This document shows, one piece after another, positions 38,020-46,505 of a DNA stretch of 64,000 nucleotides. Within the stretch, counting starts at the first letter, position 1. The number at the start of each line of letters is the position of its first letter. This stretch comes from Planctomycetota bacterium (lineage in GTDB: Bacteria; Planctomycetota; Phycisphaerae; UBA1845). The notes beneath the pieces were generated by a model. The model was not told where the DNA came from and searched no databases. It saw nothing but the letters and a program-made list of their open reading frames with translations. The position numbers were made by a program, and so were the translations under genes. The stretch covers positions 1 to 64,000 of the forward strand of contig JAKQDH010000012.1 of NCBI GenBank assembly GCA_029558835.1. Direction: 5' to 3'.

Positions 38020-39903
38020 ATGGGGTGGAGATCGTTGGGAGCTACGGCGGTCTGCGTCTGCGCTGCGGTGCTGGCCGGCGGGTCGCTGCCCGCTCAGGGC
38101 ACGGGCCCGGTAGTGGGATGGGGCGACCAGGTCGTCGTGCCCCAGTCGGCGCTGGAGGACCTCACCGCGGTTGCGGCGGGTGCGTATCACAGCCTTGGTC
38201 TGAACGCCGACGGCGAGGTCGTGGCCTGGGGGGATAACGGCTACGGCCAATGCATCGTCCCGGATTACAAGGGCGGCTTCCTCAGCATCGCATCCGGTGC
38301 GTACCACAGTCTCGGCCTGATGGCCGGCCATTCGATTGTGGCGTGGGGTCGGAACGACTACGGCCAATGCGACGTCCCGTTGCCCAACAGCGGGTTCATG
38401 GCGGTGGCGGGCGGCGGAGGCTATGAGGACGGTCACAGCCTGGGCCTGAAGGACGACGGCTCGGTCGTGGCCTGGGGCAGGAACAACAACGGCCAGTGCA
38501 CCGTCCCGGAGCCCAATGCTGATTTCATCGCCGTCGCGGCGGGCGGGAGCCACAGCCTGGGCCTGAAGGAGGACCACTCGATCGTAGCCTGGGGCAGGAA
38601 CAACTACGGGCAGTGCACGGTTCCAACTCCCAACGCCGACTTCATCGCCATCGCGGCCGGCCAATACCACAGCCTGGGCTTGAAGAGCGATGGCTCGATC
38701 GTGGCCTGGGGGTGGAACAACTACGGTCAATGCACCCCTCCCGCGCCGAACGCCGACTTCACCCGGCTAGCAGGAGGCTTCTGGCACAGCGTGGCCATGA
38801 AGGCCGACGGTTCGATCGTGGCGTGGGGACGAAACAACCACGGCCAATGCACCGCTCCGCAGGGGGACGGTTTTGTGGCCATCGCGGGTGGCTGGTATCA
38901 CGGGCTGGCGCTGAAGGCTGACGGCTCGTTTGTGCCGTGGGGGTCCAACTGCATCAGCGGCGGCAACGTCCCGGCACCAAATGCCGGTTTCATCGGCATC
39001 GCGGCCGGCGGGTATCACGGCCTGGGGCTGCGGGCGACGGGTTCGATCGCGGGCTGGGGAGACGACGCCTCCGGGCAGCCCCATGTTCCGGAACCCAATG
39101 CCGACTTCGTGGCCGTCGCCGCGGGCGGGTGGCATGGTCTGGGGCTGAAGGCGAGCGGCTCGATTGTCGCCTGGGGAAGTAACGGCGACGGGCAATGCAA
39201 CGTCCCGGAGCCTAATGCCCACTTCATCGGTATGGCGGGCGGTGCCGAGCATAGCCTGGGGCTGAAGGACGACGGTACCGTCGTAGCGTGGGGCTACAAC
39301 GACGACACCCAGTGCGACGTGCCGGAGCCCAATGCCGACTTCATTGGCGTCGCGGCGGGTGCGTTTCACAGCCTCGGCCTCAAAGCCGACCACTCGGTTG
39401 TGGCGTGGGGCTGGAACCCGTACGGCCAGTGCGACGTCCCGGAGCCCAATTGCGACTTCATCGCCGTTGCGGGCGGCGGTATCCACAGTCTGGGTCTGAA
39501 GGCGGACGGCTCGATCGTAGCGTGGGGCTACAACGGCAGCGGCCAATGCGACGTCCCGGAGCCCAACACCGACTTCGTCGCCATCGCGGCAGCGAACGCG
39601 CACAGCCTGGGCCTGAAGGCCAACGGTTCGATCGTCGCCTGGGGATACAACAACCACGGTCAATGCAACGTCCCGAGCCCGAATGCCGGCTTCGTAGCCA
39701 TCGCGGCCGGCGGCGTCTATTCCGGCGGTTTCGCCCTGGGGCTGAAGGCCGCCATCGAGATCTATGACTTGAGCACCTTCGTCGGCTGCATGCTGGGGCC
39801 CCAAGTCGACTACCCGCCGGGCTGCGACGATTCCGATCTGGACGTGGACGGGGACGTGGACCTGGAGGATTTCGCGCTGTTTCAGAGGATGTTCAGCCGG
39901 TGA
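38020..39903 (+). CDS. Secreted RCC1-like beta-propeller repeat protein with dockerin-like end
   Basis: A 627-residue exported protein. Signal peptide about 1-26. The body is a tandem series of about 14 units, each centred on AWGxNxxGQC and HSLGLKADGSIVAWG, with a VPEPNADFIAVAAG spacer; this is the RCC1/Alpha-tubulin-suppressor-like pattern, expected to form one or two seven-bladed propellers. The last 55 residues carry a Cys pair and a dockerin-like calcium repeat (DSDLDVDGDVDLEDFALFQRMF), as on the M14 proteins. AAGGGG precedes the ATG at 38020. Role unknown, probably surface binding. Confidence 0.88.
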   Translation: MGWRSLGATAVCVCAAVLAGGSLPAQGTGPVVGWGDQVVVPQSALEDLTAVAAGAYHSLGLNADGEVVAWGDNGYGQCIVPDYKGGFLSIASGAYHSLGLMAGHSIVAWGRNDYGQCDVPLPNSGFMAVAGGGGYEDGHSLGLKDDGSVVAWGRNNNGQCTVPEPNADFIAVAAGGSHSLGLKEDHSIVAWGRNNYGQCTVPTPNADFIAIAAGQYHSLGLKSDGSIVAWGWNNYGQCTPPAPNADFTRLAGGFWHSVAMKADGSIVAWGRNNHGQCTAPQGDGFVAIAGGWYHGLALKADGSFVPWGSNCISGGNVPAPNAGFIGIAAGGYHGLGLRATGSIAGWGDDASGQPHVPEPNADFVAVAAGGWHGLGLKASGSIVAWGSNGDGQCNVPEPNAHFIGMAGGAEHSLGLKDDGTVVAWGYNDDTQCDVPEPNADFIGVAAGAFHSLGLKADHSVVAWGWNPYGQCDVPEPNCDFIAVAGGGIHSLGLKADGSIVAWGYNGSGQCDVPEPNTDFVAIAAANAHSLGLKANGSIVAWGYNNHGQCNVPSPNAGFVAIAAGGVYSGGFALGLKAAIEIYDLSTFVGCMLGPQVDYPPGCDDSDLDVDGDVDLEDFALFQRMFSR

Positions 39904-39989
39904 TGTCCCGGTGTCCGCGCCTGACATCTGCTCTGACACTATTCCTGCTGGGACAGCCCACCGGCAATCCCCAAGAACGCCTGGCAGAA

Positions 39990-40028
39990 CCCCTCTCCCC
40001 CCTCGGGGGAGAGGGCAGGGTGAGGGGG
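39990..40028. repeat. GGGGAGAGGG palindromic element
   Basis: CCCCTCTCCCCCCTCGGGGG then AGAGGGCAGGGTGAGGGGG. Same orientation as the next copy 31 bases on. Confidence 0.7.
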
Positions 40029-40058
40029 TGAACGCGGCTGCGCCGCGGCTCGACAGAA

Positions 40059-40095
40059 CCCCTCTCCCCTTTTCGGAGAGGGTAGGGTGAGGGGG
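40059..40095. repeat. GGGGAGAGGG palindromic element
   Basis: CCCCTCTCCCCTTTTCGGAG then AGGGTAGGGTGAGGGGG. Second of a direct pair; both carry an upstream CAGAAC. Immediately before the arylsulfotransferase-like gene. Confidence 0.7.
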
Positions 40096-40137
40096 AATGC
40101 TCCGTCGCCTCGACCGCTCCCCCGACTCTTCCCCCTG

Positions 40138-42099
40138 ATGGAGGCGTTGGTCACAGACTCTGAGTTTGCCACGAAAGGGCATGCGGTGCACGCAACCTGT
40201 GGGATTCGCTGCCGGCGGTTCACTGCAGTCGGTCTGCCGCTGCTGGCGTGGGTGTTCGCGGTGCATGCCGCTGGTCAGGAGGTTTCGCGCCCGGCGGAGT
40301 CGGCACCTGCTGCGGCGCCGGTTGCGACATGGGCGCACGAACAGGCGTCGCCCGGCGCCCCCACGGAGCAGCAGCCGTCGTCCGAGCCGGTCGCTGAGCT
40401 ACCCAAACGCGGATTGATTCTCAGCACCGAGGCGACCTACGCGGGCTACACGCTCTTCGCGCCTCTCAATTCGACGACGACGTACCTCGTGGACATGCAG
40501 GGGAAGCTGGTTCATTCCTGGCCCAGCAAGTATGTGCCGGGCCAGGCGGTGTACCTGCTCGATGATGGCAGCCTGCTGCGCACCGCCCGCCAGCCGGGCA
40601 ACCGACACTCTGAAGGCGGCGGGATCGGTGGACGAATCGAACGCCTCGCGCCGGATGGCAAGGTCCTCTGGGACTTCGTGTACGCCGACGAGCACCACTG
40701 CCAGCACCATGACATCAAGCCGCTGCCCAACGGGCACGTCCTGCTCATTGCCTGGGAGAAGAAGACTCGCGAGCAGGCCATCGCCGCGGGCCGCGATCCC
40801 GAGGACCTGCCCGGCGACGAGATGTGGCCGGATTGCGTCATCGAAGTGGAGCCGGAGGGTACGTCGGGTGGCAATATCGTCTGGGAGTGGCACGTCTGGG
40901 ACCATCTTGTCCAGAGTCTCGACAAGGACAAGCCCAATTACGGCGTGGTCGCGGAGCATCCGGAGCTGGTGGACTTGAACTATCAGCGCCGGGCCCCGCG
41001 GGAGACGCCGGCCGAGATCGAGCGGTTGCGCTCGCTGGGATACGTCGGCGGCGACGAGCCGGAGGATGCCGGCGACGCGGACGAGGGACCACCGCCCTTT
41101 GGTCCGGGGCCGGGCGGACCGGGCGGACCGAGGATGATGGCGGACTGGTGCCACACGAACTCGATCGACTACAACGCGAAGCTCGATCAGATCGCCCTCA
41201 GCGTGCACACGTTCAACGAAATCTGGATCATTGACCACAGCACAACCACGCAGGAGGCGGCCGGTCATGCCGGCGGACGGTATGGCAAGGGCGGCGACCT
41301 GCTGTACCGTTGGGGCAATCCGCGGGCGTACGGCGCCGGCGGGGCGAAGGACCAGACGCTGTTCGCCCAACATGACGCGCGTTGGATTCCCGAAGGATAC
41401 TCCGGTAGCGGGCACCTGCTGGTCTTCAACAACGGCACCGGCCGGCCGGGCGAGCCGTACTCGTCGATTGTCGAGTTCGCGCCGCCGATCGATGCGGCCG
41501 GACGCTATCGGCTTGAGCCGGGAAAGGCGTATGAGCCGGCGAAGCCGAGTTGGGAATACGCGGCCGGCAACAAGACCGACTTCTTCGCGAGCCATATCTC
41601 CGGGGCTCAGCGGCTGCCGAACGGGAACACGTTGATCTGCTCCGGCGAGGCGGCCCGCATCTTCGAGGTCACCGCGGAGGGCAAGACCGTCTGGGACTAC
41701 GTCAACCCATACTTCGAGCGCGAAGGCCCGCGCGAGGGGTTCGGTCCGTTTCGCGGCCCGCCCCGGGGTCCGCGCTTCCGGGATCGCCGGCCCGGCGACG
41801 CGGGTCCGGACCGGCCGCAGCCCGGTGACGACGCCGGTGCGACCCCTCCGCAGTCCCGTGACGGCGCCGGCGGGGGACGCGTTGACGACCCTGCTGCACC
41901 GGGAGGACCCGACCGACCACCGGGACCGCGCGGTCGTCGACCCCCTGGTCCACCGGGCGGTGGACCCTGGGGACCTCCAGAAGGGCCGGGCGGTGACCCC
42001 GGCGGTGGTGTCTTCCGGGCAACGCGCCTGGGCGCGGATCATCCGGGCGTCCGGCAGCTTCTGGAAGCAATCCCTGCGACGGAGAGCAACGGCAAGTGA
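40138..42099 (+). CDS. Arylsulfotransferase-like (ASST) secreted protein
   Basis: About 653 residues. A signal peptide (FTAVGLPLLAWVFAVHAAGQ) follows a basic segment. The body is a beta-propeller of the arylsulfotransferase type: WDFVYADEHHCQHHDIKPLPNG, EWHVWDHLVQ, DWCHTNSIDYNAKLDQIALS (His where the catalytic His falls), and LFAQHDARWIPEG and GAQRLPNGNTLIC later. A Pro/Gly/Asp-rich tail (about 535-640) is low complexity. Activity on sulfate esters is a family inference. The start is uncertain: the GTG at 40186 has AAAGGG before it and gives a more typical signal peptide than the ATG at 40138. Confidence 0.78.
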   Translation: MEALVTDSEFATKGHAVHATCGIRCRRFTAVGLPLLAWVFAVHAAGQEVSRPAESAPAAAPVATWAHEQASPGAPTEQQPSSEPVAELPKRGLILSTEATYAGYTLFAPLNSTTTYLVDMQGKLVHSWPSKYVPGQAVYLLDDGSLLRTARQPGNRHSEGGGIGGRIERLAPDGKVLWDFVYADEHHCQHHDIKPLPNGHVLLIAWEKKTREQAIAAGRDPEDLPGDEMWPDCVIEVEPEGTSGGNIVWEWHVWDHLVQSLDKDKPNYGVVAEHPELVDLNYQRRAPRETPAEIERLRSLGYVGGDEPEDAGDADEGPPPFGPGPGGPGGPRMMADWCHTNSIDYNAKLDQIALSVHTFNEIWIIDHSTTTQEAAGHAGGRYGKGGDLLYRWGNPRAYGAGGAKDQTLFAQHDARWIPEGYSGSGHLLVFNNGTGRPGEPYSSIVEFAPPIDAAGRYRLEPGKAYEPAKPSWEYAAGNKTDFFASHISGAQRLPNGNTLICSGEAARIFEVTAEGKTVWDYVNPYFEREGPREGFGPFRGPPRGPRFRDRRPGDAGPDRPQPGDDAGATPPQSRDGAGGGRVDDPAAPGGPDRPPGPRGRRPPGPPGGGPWGPPEGPGGDPGGGVFRATRLGADHPGVRQLLEAIPATESNGK

Positions 42100-42256
42100 C
42101 GCTCACCCTGCAGCTCGCCTCGGGGAGTGCTAAGCGGAGTTCCTCGCGCGTTGAGAGCCGCTGCACCTTGGTTGTGCACGTCCGTCGCACCCTTGGCCAA
42201 GGAGCAGGGCCGCGCCGGCACTTGCGACGCTCGCGGCCACTACCACACACGGCTAC

Positions 42257-42499
42257 TCAGGGCCGGAAAGCGACGGCCAGCAACAGTATGAGCACGTACA
42301 CGGGCACGGCGATAATCAACCCCGCTACGAAGACGTGTCCGTAGACGGCAAACGCCCGTTCGAAGAAGCTGTGGCTCAAGAGCATCGTGTATGGTTTGCG
42401 TTGAGGGGGTCTGGATTCGAGGGCCTGCAAGCGTTGAGAGAGCCAGGCAACCTCTGCTCGCAGAGTATCCACCTGCTCCTGAAAAGGTTGATCGGACAT
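42257..42499 (-). CDS. Small coiled-coil membrane protein
   Basis: An 80-residue protein: an N-terminal coiled coil (about 5-29, VDTLRAEVAWLSQRLQALES) and one C-terminal hydrophobic helix (about 55-78). AGGAGAA precedes the ATG at 42499. No family recognised. It lies between the ASST-like gene (convergent) and the ligase gene (same strand). Confidence 0.62.
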   Translation of the reverse strand: MSDQPFQEQVDTLRAEVAWLSQRLQALESRPPQRKPYTMLLSHSFFERAFAVYGHVFVAGLIIAVPVYVLILLLAVAFRP

Positions 42500-42646
42500 G
42501 ACGCATTCTCCTGCCGGCATGCAGTGGCTTCTTGCCACGATGTGACCGTCGGCGCTGCAGCACACAATATGCTAATCGTCTGGGTCTGTCAATGCGCTAG
42601 GATCGGTAAAGTCGGACTGGACCACGCTCAATTGCGCGCTCTCGTG

Positions 42647-44113
42647 TCACAGCAGCTCACGGAGGCTCCGTTTGAGGATCTTCCCCGTCGGGCCGTGGGG
42701 CAGGTCTTCCCGAATGTAGATGCGCTTGGGGACCTTGTAACCGGCCAGGCTTTGGCGGACAAACTGCTTTAATTGCTCCTCGGCGAGCTGCTGCCCGGGT
42801 TCCGGAGTAACAAAGGCGACCGGGGCCTCGCCGCGGCTTTCGTCGGGGACGCCGATGACGGCCGCCTCCAACACGCCGGGGTGCGCCACCAGGGCCGACT
42901 CAATCTCACCCGGAAACACGTTCTCGCCGGCAATAATAATGAGTTCCTTACTGCGCCCGGTGATATACAGAAACCCATCGTCATCGAGATGCCCGATATC
43001 GCCCGTGCGCAGCCAGCCGTCAGCACTGAGCACGGCTGCCGTTTCCTCCGGGCGATGGTAGTAACCCTTCATTACACTCGGCCCGCGGACGGTGATCTCG
43101 CCGTCCGCGCCGGGCGGCAGCGACTGACCCGCGCCATCCAGGATGCGCACCTCCATGTTGCGGACCGGCTTGCCCACGCTGCCGACGCGGTTCTCAAGCA
43201 CGGAGCAGGCGGAGATGATCGGCGACGTCTCCGTCATGCCGTACCCCTCCCGGATGACGACGCTGAAGCGCTCCTCGAACCCCTTGCGCACGGCCGCGGG
43301 CAGCGGCTCACCCCCGCTGATGACCAGCAGCACCGAACGGAACGTCTCGGCCGTCGCGGACTTCATGCGCAGCAGGGCCGCCAGCATGCTGGGGACGGCC
43401 AGGATGATGGACGTCTCTTTGTCCGCGATCGCGTGGAGTACGGCCACCGGGCTGAAGCGCGGCACGGCTACCACGCTGCCACGCAGCAGCACCGGAACCA
43501 GGACGTTGCCCGTCAGCCCGAAAACATGAAACGGCGGCAGCATGTTCAGGAAGCGGTGCTGCGAGATCAAGTTGAGCGAGGCGATGGAGTCGGCGGCGTT
43601 GCTGTGTAGATTCCGCTGGGTCAGCTCGACCCCCTTGGGGTCGGCCGTCGTACCGGAAGTGTAGAGGAGCACTGCCGTCGCTGCCGGGTCCGCGTCGGCC
43701 GGCGGCAGCGACCGCAGGGAGGCGGCCAACGTCCGCAGCTTCAGGTGCTGGTCCTCGAGGTACAGCACTCGCGCCGGCAGCGTGCTGAGGCGATCCGCAA
43801 ACGGCTTGATGCTCAGGATGAGGTCCAACCCGGCGTCGCGAACGATGAACTCGAGCTCCGCCGGCTGCAGCAGGAAGTTGAGCGGGACGGCCACCTTGCC
43901 CGCCCAGAGCGTGCCGAACAGGGCCGCGGGGAACACGCCGCTGGCCGGCAACATGATGCCGACCCGTTCGCTGCGCGCGTGCCGCCGCACCAGACCGCGC
44001 AGCGCGAGCGACAGGCGGGTAAGCCGCCGGTACGAGAGCACCAGCCGACCATCGTCGACGGCCGGCTTATCCGGACACTCCCGATTGGCAGCGAGCAGCT
44101 CACGGACTAGCAT
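42647..44113 (-). CDS. AMP-dependent acyl-CoA synthetase/ligase
   Basis: A 488-residue adenylate-forming enzyme that activates a carboxylic acid, typically a fatty acid, to acyl-AMP and acyl-CoA. The P-loop motif is LLYTSGTTADPKGVEL (about 148-163), then GYGMTETSP, the GWLRTGDIGHLDDDGFLYITGR segment and the hinge, and the C-terminal catalytic lysine in GPTGKILKRSL. Length is slightly short for long-chain FadD. A GGAGG ribosome site precedes the ATG. Transcribed away from the flippase. Confidence 0.9.
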   Translation of the reverse strand: MLVRELLAANRECPDKPAVDDGRLVLSYRRLTRLSLALRGLVRRHARSERVGIMLPASGVFPAALFGTLWAGKVAVPLNFLLQPAELEFIVRDAGLDLILSIKPFADRLSTLPARVLYLEDQHLKLRTLAASLRSLPPADADPAATAVLLYTSGTTADPKGVELTQRNLHSNAADSIASLNLISQHRFLNMLPPFHVFGLTGNVLVPVLLRGSVVAVPRFSPVAVLHAIADKETSIILAVPSMLAALLRMKSATAETFRSVLLVISGGEPLPAAVRKGFEERFSVVIREGYGMTETSPIISACSVLENRVGSVGKPVRNMEVRILDGAGQSLPPGADGEITVRGPSVMKGYYHRPEETAAVLSADGWLRTGDIGHLDDDGFLYITGRSKELIIIAGENVFPGEIESALVAHPGVLEAAVIGVPDESRGEAPVAFVTPEPGQQLAEEQLKQFVRQSLAGYKVPKRIYIREDLPHGPTGKILKRSLRELL

Positions 44114-44220
44114 GGTCGCCTCCTGAGGCACTTGGCGGCGTCGCGGGAGGTTACGTCAGGTGGTGTCACCTGTCTACCACCAGTGGGTCGGAGCGGGTGC
44201 GGCGTGAGGGACGGCGCGAT

Positions 44221-44300
44221 GTAGCGTCGCCCTCCCGTGGGCGACGTAGAAGTTGACCGAGGCACGGGAGTCCTATGTCGCCCACGGGGGCCGACGCTAC
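44221..44300. repeat. GTAGCGTCG dispersed element, full copy
   Basis: GTAGCGTCGCCCTCC at the left and GGGGGCCGACGCTAC at the right form inverted ends. It lies in the ligase/flippase divergent region. Confidence 0.6.
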
Positions 44301-44336
44301 CGGGACGATCGCTCGGCGCGCGGACATGGAGTTCAC

Positions 44337-46085
44337 ATGCGGCATCGCTTTGACAACCTCTTCCGCGCCGACGCCGTGGTGCTCTCGATGGGAGTGCACT
44401 CGGCCGCAACGCTGGCGCAGCGCGGGCTGGGGTTGGCGCGGGGCGTGGTGCTCGCCTGGCTGATCAGCAAGGAGCAGTACGGGCTTTTCGGGCTGGCACT
44501 GCTGGTCGTCAACGTGCTGCTGCCGGTGTGTACCGGCGGGCTGTATGAAGGCGTAGCGCGTTTTGCTCCGCTGCACGAGGCGCGGGGAACGCTCAAGTCT
44601 TTCACGGTCCGGGTGGGCGTGCGGCTGACGCTGCTGACCGTCGGGATCGGGTTGTTGTTATGGCTGGCGGCCGGCGCGCTCGGGCCGGTCCTCTTCTCCG
44701 CGGCCGGGCAGGCAAGCGGGACGGCATCCCCCCTCAGCCTACCCTCTCCCCCCAGGGGGAGAGGGGTTTCGCCCGAGACGGTAGGCCTCTTGCGCGCGGT
44801 GCTCATCTGCGTCATTACCCTCGCTCCGTACCAGACGTTGCTGGGTATGCTGAAGGGTCTCCGCATGTTCCGCGCGGTGAGTGTCGTCGAGTTGCTCGCG
44901 ACGATCCTGTTCACAGCGCTGGCCCTGGGTTTGCCGCTGCTGGGTTGGCGGGATGCGCAGACTCTGGTGTGGAGCTACACGGCGAGCAATGTTGTGGCCG
45001 TTGTGGTGTTTGTCCCTGGGTTGCTGCGGCGACTGCCGTTGCTGAGGGTCCGCGCCGCCGCCCCCCTCCCTTCCAGAGAGGGGTTGGGGGAGGGTGGAGT
45101 CGCGGGAGCTTCACCCCTCACCCTGCCCTCTCCCCTGAGGGGAGAGGGGGCAAAGGACGCGGCTTCACGCCTCACTCCACCGTCTCCCCTGAGGGGAAAC
45201 CGGGCGGAGGGTGCACCGGGGGATCAGGGTCTTGCGCGGCCGGGGCAGCTGGGCGGTCGGCTCATGACCTACAGCCTGTGGCTGGCGGCAACGGCCCTGC
45301 TGTGGAACGCGCTCTCCTATTACCCGGTGTGGCACCTGCTGCGCGCCACGGATGCCGCCGTTGTGGGTACCTTCCACGCCATTCGCACGATGACGCAGTT
45401 GATTCAGATTGGGGCCGTGGTGCTGTCGACCGTCGCGGCCGCCCACGTCACGGCCACGTGGGAACAACGCGGGCGACCCGCTTCACTCGAACGGCTGGAC
45501 CTGCTGACGGGCGTCAGCCTCGTAGCCTTGCTGGCCGGGGCGGCCGCGCTGAGCGTCGCCCGGCCGGTGTTGATGCACGTCCTGCCGCGTTCGTTCGCGC
45601 TGGGTGCAGCCGCCTATGACCCCTTGCTGCTGTTCTTCGTGATCGTGGGCGTGCTGGGACTTCTCGCCATTCGGTTCAATCTTGTACAGAAGCCGCACTG
45701 GACGTGTGCCGCCTGGCTGATCGGTATGGTAGTCAGCGTGGGGGCGGCGCACGTGCTGCTCGGGCCCCCGGGAGGCGGCGCGGCACCCGCCGACGGTGGT
45801 CGCGTTGTTGACGCCGCCGATGCGCTGGGTCGGGCCGCGTGGGCGTCGGTGGCGGGAGTGGCTGCCGCGGCCGGTGGCCTCGTTGTTCTGCTGCTGTGTC
45901 TGCGGCTGGCGTTACCCGTGCGCACGCTCGGGTTGGTCGCGGCCACGCTTGCCGTGGGCTGGGGTTGGGTGCCGGCGTGCGTGGCCCTCCTGGCCGTGGT
46001 CATGCTGGGCCTGTGCGGGTGGTTGTTCACGCCTACCGAGCGGGCGGAGCTTGTCGCCGTTGCGCGCAGGCTTTGGGGCCGATAA
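44337..46085 (+). CDS. Polysaccharide/oligosaccharide flippase-like protein
   Basis: A 582-residue multi-pass membrane protein of the MATE/MOP polysaccharide exporter class (Wzx-like). About 12-14 hydrophobic helices are visible; the N-terminus (SAATLAQRGLGLARGVVLAW, KEQYGLFGLALLV) fits the family. Three or four repeat-derived segments sit in loops: SPLSLPSPPRGRG near 135-150, APLPSREGLGEGG near 240, and SPLTLPSPLRGEG with TPPSPLRGNRAEG near 255-300. Each matches a dispersed palindrome and keeps the frame. GGAG precedes the ATG at 44337. Candidate for surface polysaccharide export; no glycosyltransferase is adjacent. Confidence 0.82.
   Translation: MRHRFDNLFRADAVVLSMGVHSAATLAQRGLGLARGVVLAWLISKEQYGLFGLALLVVNVLLPVCTGGLYEGVARFAPLHEARGTLKSFTVRVGVRLTLLTVGIGLLLWLAAGALGPVLFSAAGQASGTASPLSLPSPPRGRGVSPETVGLLRAVLICVITLAPYQTLLGMLKGLRMFRAVSVVELLATILFTALALGLPLLGWRDAQTLVWSYTASNVVAVVVFVPGLLRRLPLLRVRAAAPLPSREGLGEGGVAGASPLTLPSPLRGEGAKDAASRLTPPSPLRGNRAEGAPGDQGLARPGQLGGRLMTYSLWLAATALLWNALSYYPVWHLLRATDAAVVGTFHAIRTMTQLIQIGAVVLSTVAAAHVTATWEQRGRPASLERLDLLTGVSLVALLAGAAALSVARPVLMHVLPRSFALGAAAYDPLLLFFVIVGVLGLLAIRFNLVQKPHWTCAAWLIGMVVSVGAAHVLLGPPGGGAAPADGGRVVDAADALGRAAWASVAGVAAAAGGLVVLLLCLRLALPVRTLGLVAATLAVGWGWVPACVALLAVVMLGLCGWLFTPTERAELVAVARRLWGR
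44730..44766 (+). repeat. Palindromic element inside flippase gene, copy 1
   Basis: CCCCTCAGCCTACCCTCTCC then CCCCAGGGGGAGAGGGG. In frame, encoding SLPSPPRGRG. Orientation opposite to the fucosidase copies. Confidence 0.78.
45060..45096 (+). repeat. Variant palindrome inside flippase gene
   Basis: CCCCCCTCCCTTCCAGAGAG then GGGTTGGGGGAGGGTGG. A related but distinct palindrome, also in frame (LPSREGLGEGG); similar to the copy at 60553. Confidence 0.65.
45115..45150 (+). repeat. Palindromic element inside flippase gene, copy 2
   Basis: CCCTCACCCTGCCCTCTCCC then CTGAGGGGAGAGGGGG. In frame, encoding LTLPSPLRGEG. Confidence 0.78.
45171..45206 (+). repeat. Decayed palindromic element inside flippase gene, copy 3
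   Basis: CTCACTCCACCGTCTCCCCT then GAGGGGAAACCGGGCGGAG. Same family, right arm decayed; in frame (LTPPSPLRGN). Confidence 0.6.
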
Positions 46086-46505
46086 CGTGGGACGCCCCAG
46101 ATGCCATCCCCGATGCTGTGCACAAGCGTGCGTGGCGGGCGAGCGTGTGTGTGCACCTGGGGGCGTCTTCGGCTCCGCCGCCCTCACCCCTGCCCCTCTC
46201 CCAGGGGGAGAGGGGTCCAGATGTCGCCCGCCAAAGCTTGCCGGTGGCGGATGAGGACGTGGAAACCACGCCAAACACAGACCTGGCTTGAGCCCCCACG
46301 GTTCTGATAACTGTGCCGACTAGCCGGTAGTAACCCCTGCTGAAACGGCTTCCGATACAGCCTGTAGCAGCCCAAGGTGGACGGGGCGGCGGCAGCCTGC
46401 CGTACCCGGGCGTCCGGCGGTTTCCACGTCGGTCGCAGGGCACCGGCGCCACGTCTGCAACCGGCTGCCAGGGGTAACGACACTCCGAAAGCGAGCAGTT
46501 GCACT
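46086..46505. other. 420-base gap with palindromic element
   Basis: Contains the repeat copy at 46181-46215 with its shared left flank. No gene recognised. Confidence 0.4.
46181..46215. repeat. CCCTCACCC...GGGGAGAGGGG palindromic element
   Basis: CCCTCACCCCTGCCCCTCTC then CCAGGGGGAGAGGGG. Left flank GGGCGTCTTCG...CCGCCG is shared with the 32466 copy. Confidence 0.7.

Noticed and set aside
40087..40137. Upstream start of the ASST-like gene inside the palindrome
   Set aside because: The lead would be encoded by the repeat tail and is not a signal peptide; later starts fit better.
38767..42042. Large antisense frames opposite the RCC1-like and ASST-like genes
   Set aside because: Repetitive composition mirrors the sense repeats; no start signal or domain. 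Same reasoning applies to 2865-3926, 29784-31568 and 48123-49775.
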